A DNA stretch of 26,434 bases from NCBI GenBank assembly GCA_900553255.1, contig USCI01000031.1, positions 1 to 26,434 on the forward strand, given 5' to 3'. Each line of letters starts with the position of its first letter. The first letter of the stretch is position 1. The DNA is from an uncultured Oscillospiraceae bacterium. Lineage in GTDB: Bacteria; Bacillota; Clostridia; Oscillospirales; Acutalibacteraceae. The notes beneath the pieces are model-generated. The model made no database searches, was not told the origin of the DNA, and was given only the letters and a program-made list of their open reading frames with translations. Below, one piece after another: positions 1-8,244 of the stretch. The position numbers and the translations under genes are program-made.

Positions 1-40
1 GTGCACTATTTTTTGCAAAACGACTTTTTTGACAGTCTGA

Positions 41-69
41 GGCGTCCGCTTATCGCGGACGCCTTTTGG
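41..69 (+). terminator. Terminator-like hairpin at left edge
   Basis: A perfect 9-bp stem (GGCGTCCGC at 41-49 with GCGGACGCC at 55-63) has a 5-base loop and is followed by TTTT on the plus strand. It would end a plus-strand gene lying left of the window. On the minus strand no T run follows, so it is a weaker candidate end for the small membrane gene beside it. Confidence 0.6.
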
Positions 70-85
70 CCGTCTTATCCCGGGA

Positions 86-331
86 TTATTCCTGCTTGGG
101 CTCGCCGCCCTCTGCTGCGGCCTCCGGCTGCAGCTCCTCATCGACATCGTCGCAGCAGCAGTCATCACAATAGCAGTCATCCATCTCACAGTCAAAATCA
201 TCGTTATACGCACTCAGTGCTTTCCGGCGCGCCTTCGCACGCAGCACCAGAACCGCCAGCGTGGTCAGCGCCGCCACAACGGCCGCCAGCACGATCACCA
301 GGGTCAGCTTGGACGATTTTCGCTCTTTCAT
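86..331 (-). CDS. Small single-pass membrane protein with Cys/Asp-rich tail
   Basis: An 81-residue protein of unknown function. It has a short basic N-terminus (MKERKSSK), one hydrophobic segment at about residues 8-30, a basic stop-transfer stretch (RAKARRK), and an acidic tail. The tail contains six cysteines interleaved with aspartates (CEMDDCYCDDCCCDD, about residues 48-62). Orientation with the acidic tail in the cytoplasm fits the positive-inside rule. The tail could bind metal ions, but no known metal-site motif is matched. The start is supported by an AGGAAGG site about 9 bases upstream and a good promoter further up. Small membrane proteins of this plan, with an acidic tail, are common in Ruminococcaceae (from memory). 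It stands alone as a single-gene unit. Confidence 0.75.
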   Translation of the reverse strand: MKERKSSKLTLVIVLAAVVAALTTLAVLVLRAKARRKALSAYNDDFDCEMDDCYCDDCCCDDVDEELQPEAAAEGGEPKQE

Positions 332-467
332 CTATACGTTCCTTCCTTTCTTCCGAACAGCGTACAGGACCAGCCGGGACACGGACCGCCCCGTTTCTCC
401 CCAGCGGGCGGCGGGCCCGCGCCAAACCTCCGTTGCTCCGGTCTTAGCATTTCCACAAGATAGGTTT

Positions 468-496
468 ATCATACCGCAATCCTCCGCATAAGTCAA
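468..496 (-). promoter_or_regulatory. Sigma-A promoter for the small membrane protein
   Basis: On the minus strand, TTGACT (491-496) is followed by a 17-base spacer and TATGAT (468-473). This is close to consensus and correctly oriented for the gene starting at 331, giving a leader of roughly 130 bases. The stretch 332-643 has no convincing gene; it holds this promoter and the palindrome at 579-596. Confidence 0.75.
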
Positions 497-578
497 GGAA
501 TTGCCGGCCGGGAATCCGGCAAAATCCCCGGTTTTCCGGTGTAAATTTGTAAATAATTTTTGACGTTTGGCAAAGGGG

Positions 579-596
579 TACCGACAACTGTCGGTA
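579..596. promoter_or_regulatory. Perfect 18-bp palindrome, likely XRE operator
   Basis: TACCGACAACTGTCGGTA is an 8-bp inverted repeat around a 2-base centre. It lies about 50 bases upstream of the XRE remnant, with a -10-like TAAAAT at 617-622 in between. The symmetry and position fit an autoregulatory operator for a dimeric HTH protein. Which protein binds it is inference. Confidence 0.55.
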
Positions 597-643
597 TTTC
601 CTCTGCGAGCATCAGGTAAAATAAAACCCGTACACACAGAGGA

Positions 644-792
644 GTGATAAAATAAAACGGAATATAGCCGGCCCCCGCATCCGAGCGGCACGTGCCCTGC
701 ACAATCCGAAGCTGACGCAGGACGAGCTTGTCGCCTTTTCCCGTGTCCTGCGGGTATCGACGGCTTGGCTACTGGGTGAAACCAGCGATCCT
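644..792 (+). pseudogene. Decayed XRE-family transcriptional regulator
   Basis: The frame starting at the CGG codon at 658 reads NIAGPRIRAARALHNP, then KLTQDELVAFSRVLRVSTAW, then LLGETSDP. This matches the two ends of a short XRE (helix-turn-helix) regulator family that I recall from Oscillospirales, in which the LTQ.(D/E)L helix and the ..VS..WLLGE end are separated by about 35 residues holding the recognition helix and an ISKIE motif. Here that middle is missing (junction near 730-738). The likely start, GTG at 644 after an AGAGGAG site, reads into TAA at 653. Two extra A bases in an A-rich run would explain the shift out of the NIAGPR frame. Both defects point to a dead gene. The same frame stays open past 792 to the terminator at 929 without recognisable content; 793-928 holds nothing else I can identify. 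Confidence 0.65.
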
Positions 793-928
793 ACGGAGGG
801 GGCAGCATACTCCCGCGCGGCTGGCGCCGAAACCGGAAAAATACCCCTGTTCTATCGGACAGGACGCAAAAGCCGGAGGCTGTCCAGGAGGTGCCATGAA
901 AGCTCGGATATTTTTTCGCCACAACAGC

Positions 929-961
929 AAAACCGCACAGCCGTCATGGCTGCGCGGTTTT
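929..961. terminator. Bidirectional terminator ending the transport operon
   Basis: AAAACCGC-A-CAGCC pairs with GGCTG-C-GCGGTTTT around a 5-base loop, with one A/C mismatch. T runs are present on both strands. It sits six bases past the stop codon of the last transport gene and also closes the XRE remnant on the other side. Confidence 0.8.
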
Positions 962-966
962 ATGCT

Positions 967-1995
967 TTATTCGCCGGTGATACCGCTCGTTTCGATACCC
1001 TGCATGAACTGCTTCTGCAGGAACATATAGATCACAAAGATCGGAAGCACCGTCAGTGTAACGGCGGCCATCATGGTCGCATCGGTATACAGGTTCTCCA
1101 GCCCCGCTCCCGACGAGGTAAGATCCCCCGAGCTGCTGTTGGTGATCAGGTTGCTGAGTGTGGGCAGAACCAGCGAAAGGTAATACTTCGACTGCTCCTG
1201 CAGATAGAGCGTCGGCTCGAAAAAGTCGTTCCAGTGCCACACCATGCTAAGCACGATACACACCAGCACCGAAGAGCGCGAGGTCGGGAAGGCTATGCGG
1301 AAATAGCCCCTGATGGCACCGCAGCCGTCAATATACGCCGCCTCCTCGAGCGATTTGGGCAGCGACAGGAAGAACTGCCGGAAGATAAAAATGAACAGCG
1401 CACCCTTGAGCCCGAAGCCGAAAAAGGTCGGCAGGATGACCGGCAGCTGGGTCCCGATCCATCCGAGGTTGGAAAACAGGATGTACAGCGGCACGATGAT
1501 GGTCTGGGTCGGCACGATCATCGACAGCAGCAGCGCACCGAAGAAAAAGTTCTTGCCCCGGAAGTTATAACGCGCAAAGCCATAGCCGATAAATGCACAC
1601 GACAGCACGTGACCCACGGTGCACAGCGTGACCGCAATCACCGTATTGAGCAGGCGGCGCGGATAGTTCAGCACCTGGAACGCCAGCTTATAGTTGGACA
1701 GGTCAATCGTATTGAGCAGCCAGGTCACCGTCACGTCGTCGAGGTCCTGCTGACTCTTGAACGAGGTGACCAGCATATACAAAAACGGGTACAGGAACAC
1801 GAACACCAGGTCGAGCAGCAGCAGATACATGCACAGGGTCAGCAGCCGGCGGAAATTCACATATCGCCGCAAACGCGCAAGAGGGGTTTTGGCGGCAGAC
1901 TGCGGAAGCGCCTTCATGGCCGCTTTATGTGCCTTCGCCGCGGCCTTTGCCTGCGCTTTTTCCAGCTTTGCCTGCGCCTTTTCGTTGTTTTTCAT
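967..1995 (-). CDS. CUT1 sugar ABC transporter permease (MalG-type), second pair
   Basis: A 342-residue inner-membrane subunit of a carbohydrate ABC importer, with about six membrane segments. The EAA loop that contacts the ATPase reads EEAAYIDGCGAIRGYFRIAFP (about two thirds along), the BPD_transp_1 family signature. The MalG-type protein usually runs near 280-300 residues; the excess here is a charged, Ala/Lys-rich cytoplasmic N-terminus (about residues 1-45, KAQAKLEKAQAKAAAKAHKA) that may form a helix. The start has a strong AAGGAGGGG site 8 bases upstream. It is the last gene of the operon, 15 bases after the paired MalF-type gene. Its substrate cannot be read from the sequence. Confidence 0.92.
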   Translation of the reverse strand: MKNNEKAQAKLEKAQAKAAAKAHKAAMKALPQSAAKTPLARLRRYVNFRRLLTLCMYLLLLDLVFVFLYPFLYMLVTSFKSQQDLDDVTVTWLLNTIDLSNYKLAFQVLNYPRRLLNTVIAVTLCTVGHVLSCAFIGYGFARYNFRGKNFFFGALLLSMIVPTQTIIVPLYILFSNLGWIGTQLPVILPTFFGFGLKGALFIFIFRQFFLSLPKSLEEAAYIDGCGAIRGYFRIAFPTSRSSVLVCIVLSMVWHWNDFFEPTLYLQEQSKYYLSLVLPTLSNLITNSSSGDLTSSGAGLENLYTDATMMAAVTLTVLPIFVIYMFLQKQFMQGIETSGITGE

Positions 1996-2010
1996 GCTAC
2001 ACCCCTCCTT

Positions 2011-2940
2011 TTACGACGCCGAGCGCTTGATAAACGGCCGCATGACCAGGAAGGCCACACCGACCACCAGGAATATATAGAGGAAAAATACCCAGCCCAT
2101 CGCCGACGCGTATTCAAACCCGGACAGGGTGCCGTACGAGGTCTTGAAGGCGGTGGTGGTGATATAGTCGATCATCGGGCTGTCCTGCGCAAAAAGCGCA
2201 ATGGCCGTATACACGATGTTCAGCAGGATGATCGGGGACAGCATCGGCAGCGTGATTTTCCACAGCATCTCCCACTCGGTCGCGGAATCCACCCGCGCCG
2301 ATTCATACAGCGACTGCGGGATCTTCTGGATGCCGGCGAGGAACAGGATGATCTGCACGCCCGACTGCCACATCACGGTGGTGATCCGGGACAGAAATTC
2401 CGACACGGTCTGGGATAGGTCCTCTCCCAGATAGGAGGCGATCTCCGGCGTCAGGATAATGCCGCGCACCGCGCTCATTGCATCCTCGCTGACCCCCTGG
2501 CCCAGAATCTGCTCGAGAATATACCCGGTGCCCAGCAGCACCGGCAGGAAAAAGGCCGAGCGGAAAAAGCCCCGCGCCTTGATATCCCGGCTGAGCATGA
2601 TCGCGATGATCAGCGAAAACACAATGATCATCGGCCCATTGTAGAACGTCTCCTTCGTGACCTGCTGGAGGCAGTAAATAAAATTAATGTCCGACAAAAA
2701 CGCGTTTTTATAGTTCTCGATGCCCACAAAGTTCATCTTCAGCTGCTGGATATTCGCCCCGTCGGTAAAGCTGAGGATCAGCGAAAACAGCAGCGGGAAA
2801 AACAGCAGGAAGATCGAAGCGAACAGCCACGGCGACAAAAACACATAGCCGGTCAGCTGTCGCCGGCGCTCAAAGGTCATCATCGACCGGCGCGGCTTTT
2901 TCTCCCGGGGCGCGGCCTTGACCGCAGTTTCCGTTTTCAT
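2011..2940 (-). CDS. CUT1 sugar ABC transporter permease (MalF-type), second pair
   Basis: A 309-residue membrane subunit with about six transmembrane segments after a basic cytoplasmic N-terminus (PREKKPRRSMMTFERRRQL). The EAA loop is YESARVDSATEWEMLWKITL. It should form a heterodimer with the MalG-type protein encoded next. The start codon overlaps the stop of the DUF5696-type gene by one base (TAATG) behind a GGGAGG site, so the two are probably translationally coupled. The operon holds a second permease pair but only one recognisable binding protein. No ATPase gene is present in the window. Confidence 0.92.
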   Translation of the reverse strand: MKTETAVKAAPREKKPRRSMMTFERRRQLTGYVFLSPWLFASIFLLFFPLLFSLILSFTDGANIQQLKMNFVGIENYKNAFLSDINFIYCLQQVTKETFYNGPMIIVFSLIIAIMLSRDIKARGFFRSAFFLPVLLGTGYILEQILGQGVSEDAMSAVRGIILTPEIASYLGEDLSQTVSEFLSRITTVMWQSGVQIILFLAGIQKIPQSLYESARVDSATEWEMLWKITLPMLSPIILLNIVYTAIALFAQDSPMIDYITTTAFKTSYGTLSGFEYASAMGWVFFLYIFLVVGVAFLVMRPFIKRSAS

Positions 2941-5180
2941 TACCGGCCACCTCCCGTTACCACGTAGTCGAGCGCCGGCACCGTCACACCATCGGCCGTA
3001 TAGGCTTCTTCCGTATAGTTGATGATCACGCTCATGCCGTTTTCGTAGGTGACCTTCACCACGTCCCCGGCCAGCTTTTCATGCCTGACCATCGGCTGAT
3101 CCCATACCTCCGACAGCCGCTCGTTAAACTCGTTGCCGATCTCCAGCACCGTGTCCTTCCACACCGCATATTCCGACGAGAACAGCTCGTTATAGCTCGA
3201 GTTGTTGAGCACAATCGGGTTTTCGGCGGTCAGCAGGAAATACGGCGCGCTGCCGTATTCAATCCAGCGCAGCTTCTGCTGGGTCAGGTCATACGCCTGA
3301 TTGCCCGGCACCGAGGTGTAGTCAATATAGCCGTGCACCACCATCTGGAAAAACGGCACCGATTCGTCGTTGACAAAATAGCGGGAATCCTTGTCCGGGA
3401 TGTCGCTCAGGCGCGATGCGTACGGCAGCACATAGCTGCTGCCGCCGGTGACCGCGATTTTGCCCAGCTGCTCCCTGGCAAGCGCGAGTCCCTCCACATA
3501 GCTCTGCAGCGCCTGCTCACGGCTGGTGGGCAGGTCGTTGCTGTAGTCGTACATCACCGTGCTGCCGATGGCATCGAAGCTGATCGAGCCGCCCTGAGCA
3601 AAGTCCAGTCCGGAGAGGGCCGCCTGGGTCTGCTGGACAAAGGTTTTCACCGGGTTGAGGATAAACCGGTTGTCGATGGTGATGACCCTGCCGGTCGAGG
3701 ACCGGTTGACGTCATTGCGCGAGTTGAAGCTGCCGGTGCTTTTGTTGGCGTTAAGAAAGTCCATGTTGAGATACAGGTCGATAGACTCTCCCTTACAGAA
3801 CGCCATAAGCCGTTCGAGGGCGGAATTCCCGCCGAGTCTGCGCTCCGCCTTCGGGGCGGTCGGCAGGGTGTCATAGCCGCCCTTGCCCCAGGCGAGCAGC
3901 TTGATCTGCAGGTCGTCAAGCCCGCCGGCCTTCAGCTCCTGTGCGATCGTCTGTGCATCGCTGTAGCTGGTCGCGGTGATAAACTTATCGAAGAAGAAGC
4001 CGCGCTCGGTCGCGCCCATGAAAAGATCGACCGCCATCGGCACTCCATCGGCGGTAACGCTCTTGGACAGCAGACCGTTTTCCACCAGATACTCGCGGTA
4101 GCTGACCGCCATGCCGCTGTAATCGTTGTGCTCGTCGTCAAGCAGGAAATATTTCACCGCATGGTCACCGGGGTTTTTGTATTCCGCTATGGTGGTATAT
4201 TCCTTGTCGTTCACCGTGTGGGTAGCGTAGGTACGGTAGTCGATCTGGAAATACGCCCGGTTGAGATTCGCGACCTGGTAGCCGCCCAGCGCGACATTCA
4301 GGCTCATATCCCCGGCGCCCTCGGTCACCGCCGCGAGCATCGCGCCGTCATGATGGCGGATGCCGTACACCGGCAGCATCACGTTATAGATATTCTGTTC
4401 CTTATTCTGGTCGATCAGCTCGATGTCCTGCGTGTTGGCGCCGTAAAGCGGGAGAGACTGCAGGGTGGTGTTCGGCAGGTCGTAGCCCTTGAAGTGGATC
4501 AGCGTACCGGAGCCATCCGGCACCAGCATATAGCCGTCCTCCGTGGACAGCGCCGCACCAAACGCCGGCATGATGGTAAGGCTCACCAGCATATTGCCGT
4601 TGTTTTCCTGAATACCGTCAGCCGGTACCGCGCAGTTCAGGCCGTCCTCGTCCAGCCAGATCTCCAGCCGTAAAGCAACGTCGGTCCCGCCCGCGCGGGC
4701 AACCGAGACGTCAAGGGTAACCTTGCCCTCCCCGTTCTGGTAGGTCGGGGTCACCGTATATTTCGCCGTGCCACCGCCCGCATCGGTGATGTTGTACTGG
4801 GTCAGGTTTCCGCTTTCCGAGGCCACGCGCACGGTCATGAGGTTGGTGAGGAAATTCCTCCTGGATTCCGCCTCCTCACCATAGTAAGCCGCGCTGACCG
4901 CGTTGGACCACACCTTGCCGGAGCGCTTATCGGTGACATACACGTCGGCGTTTTCCTCGTCGTATTCCATGAGGAAATTGTCGTTTTCCCCGACCGCCGT
5001 CAGCCCCGTCTCCGGCTTCGCGCCGGCGGAAATCTCGCCGGTGCCGGAGGCTTCCTCACCCTCGGTAAGGGTCACCTGATCCGCCACCGTCGGCAGCGCC
5101 GCCGCCGTATGCAGGACCATCGCCCCGGCCAGCAGCGCAAGCAGCAGGCAGCGCATACGGGAGGTTTTTCGATTCTTCAT
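2940..5180 (-). CDS. Secreted DUF5696-type protein, possible glycoside hydrolase fold
   Basis: A 746-residue exported protein with an N-terminal signal peptide (hydrophobic about residues 11-29, with possible cleavage after an Ala-rich stretch). I recognise it as the type annotated DUF5696 in Firmicutes sugar-transport loci; no function is established that I know of. Residues about 60-360 look all-beta. Residues about 380-640 alternate helix and strand in a way that suggests a TIM barrel, with acidic residues at strand-end-like positions (LYLNMDF near 469-475, SISFDAIG near 532-539). That order, beta-sandwich then barrel, is also seen in families such as GH36 and GH101, so an extracellular glycan-acting enzyme or binding protein is possible. 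This is inference. The gene lies between the YIP1 and MalF-type genes and shares the TAATG overlap with the latter. Confidence 0.75.
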   Translation of the reverse strand: MKNRKTSRMRCLLLALLAGAMVLHTAAALPTVADQVTLTEGEEASGTGEISAGAKPETGLTAVGENDNFLMEYDEENADVYVTDKRSGKVWSNAVSAAYYGEEAESRRNFLTNLMTVRVASESGNLTQYNITDAGGGTAKYTVTPTYQNGEGKVTLDVSVARAGGTDVALRLEIWLDEDGLNCAVPADGIQENNGNMLVSLTIMPAFGAALSTEDGYMLVPDGSGTLIHFKGYDLPNTTLQSLPLYGANTQDIELIDQNKEQNIYNVMLPVYGIRHHDGAMLAAVTEGAGDMSLNVALGGYQVANLNRAYFQIDYRTYATHTVNDKEYTTIAEYKNPGDHAVKYFLLDDEHNDYSGMAVSYREYLVENGLLSKSVTADGVPMAVDLFMGATERGFFFDKFITATSYSDAQTIAQELKAGGLDDLQIKLLAWGKGGYDTLPTAPKAERRLGGNSALERLMAFCKGESIDLYLNMDFLNANKSTGSFNSRNDVNRSSTGRVITIDNRFILNPVKTFVQQTQAALSGLDFAQGGSISFDAIGSTVMYDYSNDLPTSREQALQSYVEGLALAREQLGKIAVTGGSSYVLPYASRLSDIPDKDSRYFVNDESVPFFQMVVHGYIDYTSVPGNQAYDLTQQKLRWIEYGSAPYFLLTAENPIVLNNSSYNELFSSEYAVWKDTVLEIGNEFNERLSEVWDQPMVRHEKLAGDVVKVTYENGMSVIINYTEEAYTADGVTVPALDYVVTGGGR

Positions 5181-5201
5181 CGCTGAACCTACCCCCTTTC
5201 C

Positions 5202-5828
5202 TTAATGAATATACTTGAGGTCGATTTCTTCCCACAATCCGGTAAAGAAGGTGATCAGCTGCGCCGTCAGGCTGATCAGCAGGATGGCCACCGCAAGGAT
5301 GATCACCATGAACGCCAGCGCGATGATCGCCACAAGCACCGTTTTCAGGAAGCCGTAATCGTTGAGCTTTTTGAGCGAAAGGAACAGCAGCAGCAGAACC
5401 CAGACCACCAGCCCTGTACGCAGGAAGGTATACACGCCCTGCTCCGAGGTGCTCAGGATGTGGGAGAGCGCCGCCAGGATCGGCGTGAACACGATATAGG
5501 GGGTGAGACTGTAGCAGGAGGCGATAAAAATTTCCGGCAGCTTGCTTTCCCCGCTCATAATCGAGGTGATGCCGAAGGAGGCCACCACCCAGGTAATCAG
5601 CGGCACGCCGATGATGCCGCACTCCAGCAGGAGGTTCGCGTCGATCGCTTCCTTTTCCTGCAGCTGGAAGCTGACGATGAACACATACAGGTAATTGACG
5701 AAAAACGCCAGAAGCAGCAGCACCACCGCCGGGATCAGCGCCCTTTTCTTTTCCCGTTCCCGTTTGATAACGTCCAGCGAATCAATCGGATGGAACAGGG
5801 TGGTCAGCGCCAGAGCGAACGGATTCAT
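5202..5828 (-). CDS. YIP1-family integral membrane protein
   Basis: A 208-residue protein with about five hydrophobic segments (about 28-50, 70-92, 98-125, 132-152, 160-195). The N-terminus has a pattern typical of YIP1-domain proteins: FHPIDSLDVIKREREKKRAL before the first membrane helix. No enzymatic motif is seen. In eukaryotes YIP1 proteins act in vesicle traffic; in bacteria their role is unknown. The start overlaps the stop of the NHL/TPR gene in an ATGA arrangement, and the DUF5696-type gene follows 21 bases later. It may be a membrane partner of the two secreted proteins encoded beside it. Confidence 0.8.
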   Translation of the reverse strand: MNPFALALTTLFHPIDSLDVIKREREKKRALIPAVVLLLLAFFVNYLYVFIVSFQLQEKEAIDANLLLECGIIGVPLITWVVASFGITSIMSGESKLPEIFIASCYSLTPYIVFTPILAALSHILSTSEQGVYTFLRTGLVVWVLLLLFLSLKKLNDYGFLKTVLVAIIALAFMVIILAVAILLISLTAQLITFFTGLWEEIDLKYIH

Positions 5829-7250
5829 TTTTTATCCCCCCCGTAGTAGTACTGGTCCAAAACCTTCCGGGCGAGCTTCTTGAGGAAGAAGAACAGGAAG
5901 ATCGCCCCGCCGATAATCACCACCGCAATCAGCACCACCAGGAAGAAGTGCTCCCGCAGCACCTCATAGCGGTAATCGTCAAACGCTGTGGAATACCCCG
6001 CCCTATCCTTGGCCAGCTCAAAATACGTCATCGCGCCCTCAAGGTCGCCGAGCTTATACAGCGAAAGGGCCAGGCCGCGGTTGGCCAGCGGGTAGTTAAC
6101 ATCGATGGCGGCGACCCCCCTGCCATTTTTCATAGGCTGCGTCATAGTCGCCGGCGGCGTACAGCGAGACAGCCGCTTCCACCTCGGTAAAGAACTGGGT
6201 AGGGGTGAACACATGGATATAACCGGTGCTCTGGTCGAGCACGAACACCTGGCCGGCGCTGTTCTGTGCGAGGCCGACCGGCAGCACAAATTTCCCCTGC
6301 TTATTGCCGATCCCGCCGAAGGCGGTGAGCATATTGCCCTCCTGATCGTACTGGTAGACCTTGCCGCCCTTCTGCTCGAGCACGCTGACAATCCCTTCGG
6401 CGTTGACCGCGATATCCACGTAGTTCGGCGACGTGGTGAAGCCGTCCGTGTCATAGATGGTTTCGGCAATATAATCTTCCGGATACAGGTTCTTGCCCGC
6501 GGAGTTGATCTTGCGGATCTGGGCGGAATCGGTCGCCGCCACCGCATAAATCATGCCGTCATCCGCGATGACGAAGTTATTGTAGGGAGGCGGGTCAACT
6601 GTGGCGATGCGGCGCTTCATCTCCTCCGACGCAAACAGCCGGATGAGGGTGCGCATCAGGTCGAAGCCCACCTCATTGGCGCCGACGTAGCCCTTGAACT
6701 CGTTATACGCATCGATCATCATGAACTGCTGTCCCTTGATCATATACAGGTAGCCCTGGTCGCTCAGGAAGATCTTGCGCACGGCAAAGTCGGAGGATTC
6801 GTCGATCATATCGGTTTCCGGCCTGACAAATTCCTCGATATACGCCCCGGAGGCGTCGGTATGCACAATCCGCTGGTTGCCGGTGTCGGCAATGAACAGG
6901 TGGCCATAATCGTCCACGAATACGCCCTGCGGATTGTTCAGGCGCCCTTCATCGGTGTAGGCAGCGACGAACTGGAGGTTTTTATCCAGCTTGACAATGC
7001 GGTTGTTGCCGGAATCGGCGATGTATATGTTGTCTTCGCCGTCGATAAAGATATCCTGCGGATCCTTGAGGGTGCCCCCCTCGGCGCCGAGATACCTGAC
7101 CACACCGCTGACCTGGTAGGCGAGCGGCGTGGCGAGCTGATCGCCCTTGGAGTCGATGATATAGTCGGTGTCGGCCGCCGAGGCGAACATCCCGCAGGTG
7201 AGGGTAAGCGCCAGGCCGGCCGCCGTGAGGCCGCGCAGTAGTTTTTTCAT
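5825..7250 (-). CDS. Secreted NHL-repeat/TPR protein with C-terminal membrane anchor (frameshifted)
   Basis: In the restored reading frame this is about 474 residues. It has a signal peptide (MKKLLRGLTAAGLALTLTCG), then NHL repeats forming a beta-propeller (DSGNNRIVKLD and DTGNQRIVHTD are typical units). A short TPR-like pair of helices follows (SLYAAGDYDAAYEKWQG then NYPLANRGLALSLYKLGDLE). Near the C-terminus is one membrane helix (LVVLIAVVIIGGAIFLFFF), followed by a basic tail. The frame breaks in a run of six Gs (6115-6120): as written, translation ends in QGGRRHRC. Removing one G joins the frames as EKWQGVAAIDVNYP, an unbroken TPR. The second frame ends in an ATGA overlap with the YIP1 gene, so it is the native end. 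ATG at 7250 is preferred over GTG at 7256 because the AGGGGG site is 8 bases from the ATG but only 2 from the GTG. Confidence 0.8.
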
Positions 7251-7263
7251 ATACACAGCCCCC

Positions 7264-8172
7264 TTACGCTTTGATGCCGGAGTAGCTCATGGTGGACAGT
7301 ACCTTCGACTGCATGACCGTATAGATCAGCACCGTGGGCAGGGTCATGACGAAGGTCGAGGCCGCCATCGAGCCGGCGGTCGCCAGCGACGCGGCACCCG
7401 GGCCGCCCGCGATCGACTGAATCGCCAGCGGCAGGGTCTTCATGGCGTCGGAGTTGGTGAACACCAGCGGCGAAAAATAGTCGTTCCAGTTGGACACAAA
7501 CGAGAACACCACCAGCGTCGCCCACGCCGGGCGCACATACGGCATGACAATCTTCCAGAACAGCTGCCATTCGTTCGCGCCGTCGAGCCGCGCCGCTTCC
7601 AGATACGCATCCGGCATCTGCTCGAGGAACTGCTTGACCAGGAACATATTGAACGCTACCGCGATTTTCGGCAGGATCAGCGCCCAGTACGTATTGATCA
7701 GCCCAAGATTCTTGACGATCATATAATTCGGGATCTGGGTGACGTGCGCGGAAAACATCAGCGCGACCAGGATCAGGTTAAAGATCAGGTTCGAGCCGCG
7801 GGGATGGTGCTTGACCATGCCGTAGGCCGCCATCGCCGAAACGATAACGGTCAGCACCACCGTCACCGCCGAGGTGAACAGCGAGTTGAAGATCGCGCGG
7901 CTGAACGGCACGGTGGTGTTGTCCAGCGCGGCAAACAGGTCGCCGAAGTTGGACATGGTTGGGTTACGCACAAAAAAGCGCGGTGGATAGAGGAACAGCT
8001 CATCCATCGGCTTGAACGCCGTGGAGATAACATAAATCAACGGCAGCGCGGTAAAGCACACGAACAGCCCCAGAAACACATACAGCAGGATCTGCGGGAT
8101 GTTGACAAAAAACAGGTGCTTTCCGCGGAAACGCACGCTGAAGCCTTTTACAGCAGCCATTGGCGGATTCAT
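7264..8172 (-). CDS. CUT1 sugar ABC transporter permease (MalG-type), first pair
   Basis: A 302-residue membrane subunit with about six transmembrane segments. The EAA loop is YLEAARLDGANEWQLFWKIV and the WNDYF motif common in MalG-type proteins follows. It pairs with the MalF-type protein encoded 72 bases upstream. The start is uncertain: ATG at 8172 lies only about 4 bases from the AGGA core, while ATG at 8160 (giving MAAVKGFSVRF) lies about 11 bases away. The NHL/TPR gene starts 13 bases after its stop. The 72-base gap before it contains a small GC-rich inverted repeat without a T run. Confidence 0.92.
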   Translation of the reverse strand: MNPPMAAVKGFSVRFRGKHLFFVNIPQILLYVFLGLFVCFTALPLIYVISTAFKPMDELFLYPPRFFVRNPTMSNFGDLFAALDNTTVPFSRAIFNSLFTSAVTVVLTVIVSAMAAYGMVKHHPRGSNLIFNLILVALMFSAHVTQIPNYMIVKNLGLINTYWALILPKIAVAFNMFLVKQFLEQMPDAYLEAARLDGANEWQLFWKIVMPYVRPAWATLVVFSFVSNWNDYFSPLVFTNSDAMKTLPLAIQSIAGGPGAASLATAGSMAASTFVMTLPTVLIYTVMQSKVLSTMSYSGIKA

Positions 8173-8244
8173 CCTTTCCTGACAGAATTTCCGTTCACAG
8201 GCCCCGCCGGGCGGGACCGTCCATACACCTTAAGCAGCGGCGCA

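Noticed and set aside
946..2418. Long plus-strand frame opposite two permease genes, continuous with the XRE remnant frame
   Set aside because: Only the part before about position 792 resembles a protein family. The rest is Arg/His/Gln-rich shadow sequence across well-supported membrane proteins.
5825..6547. A separate gene made of the C-terminal NHL/TPR frame
   Set aside because: Its N-terminal half (before about 6120) is Arg/Ser-rich shadow sequence of the NHL frame; only the part after the G run reads as real protein, so it is the tail of one frameshifted gene.
8195..8225. GC-rich inverted repeat between the first permease pair as a terminator
   Set aside because: No T run follows on the minus strand, and the two permeases must be co-expressed.
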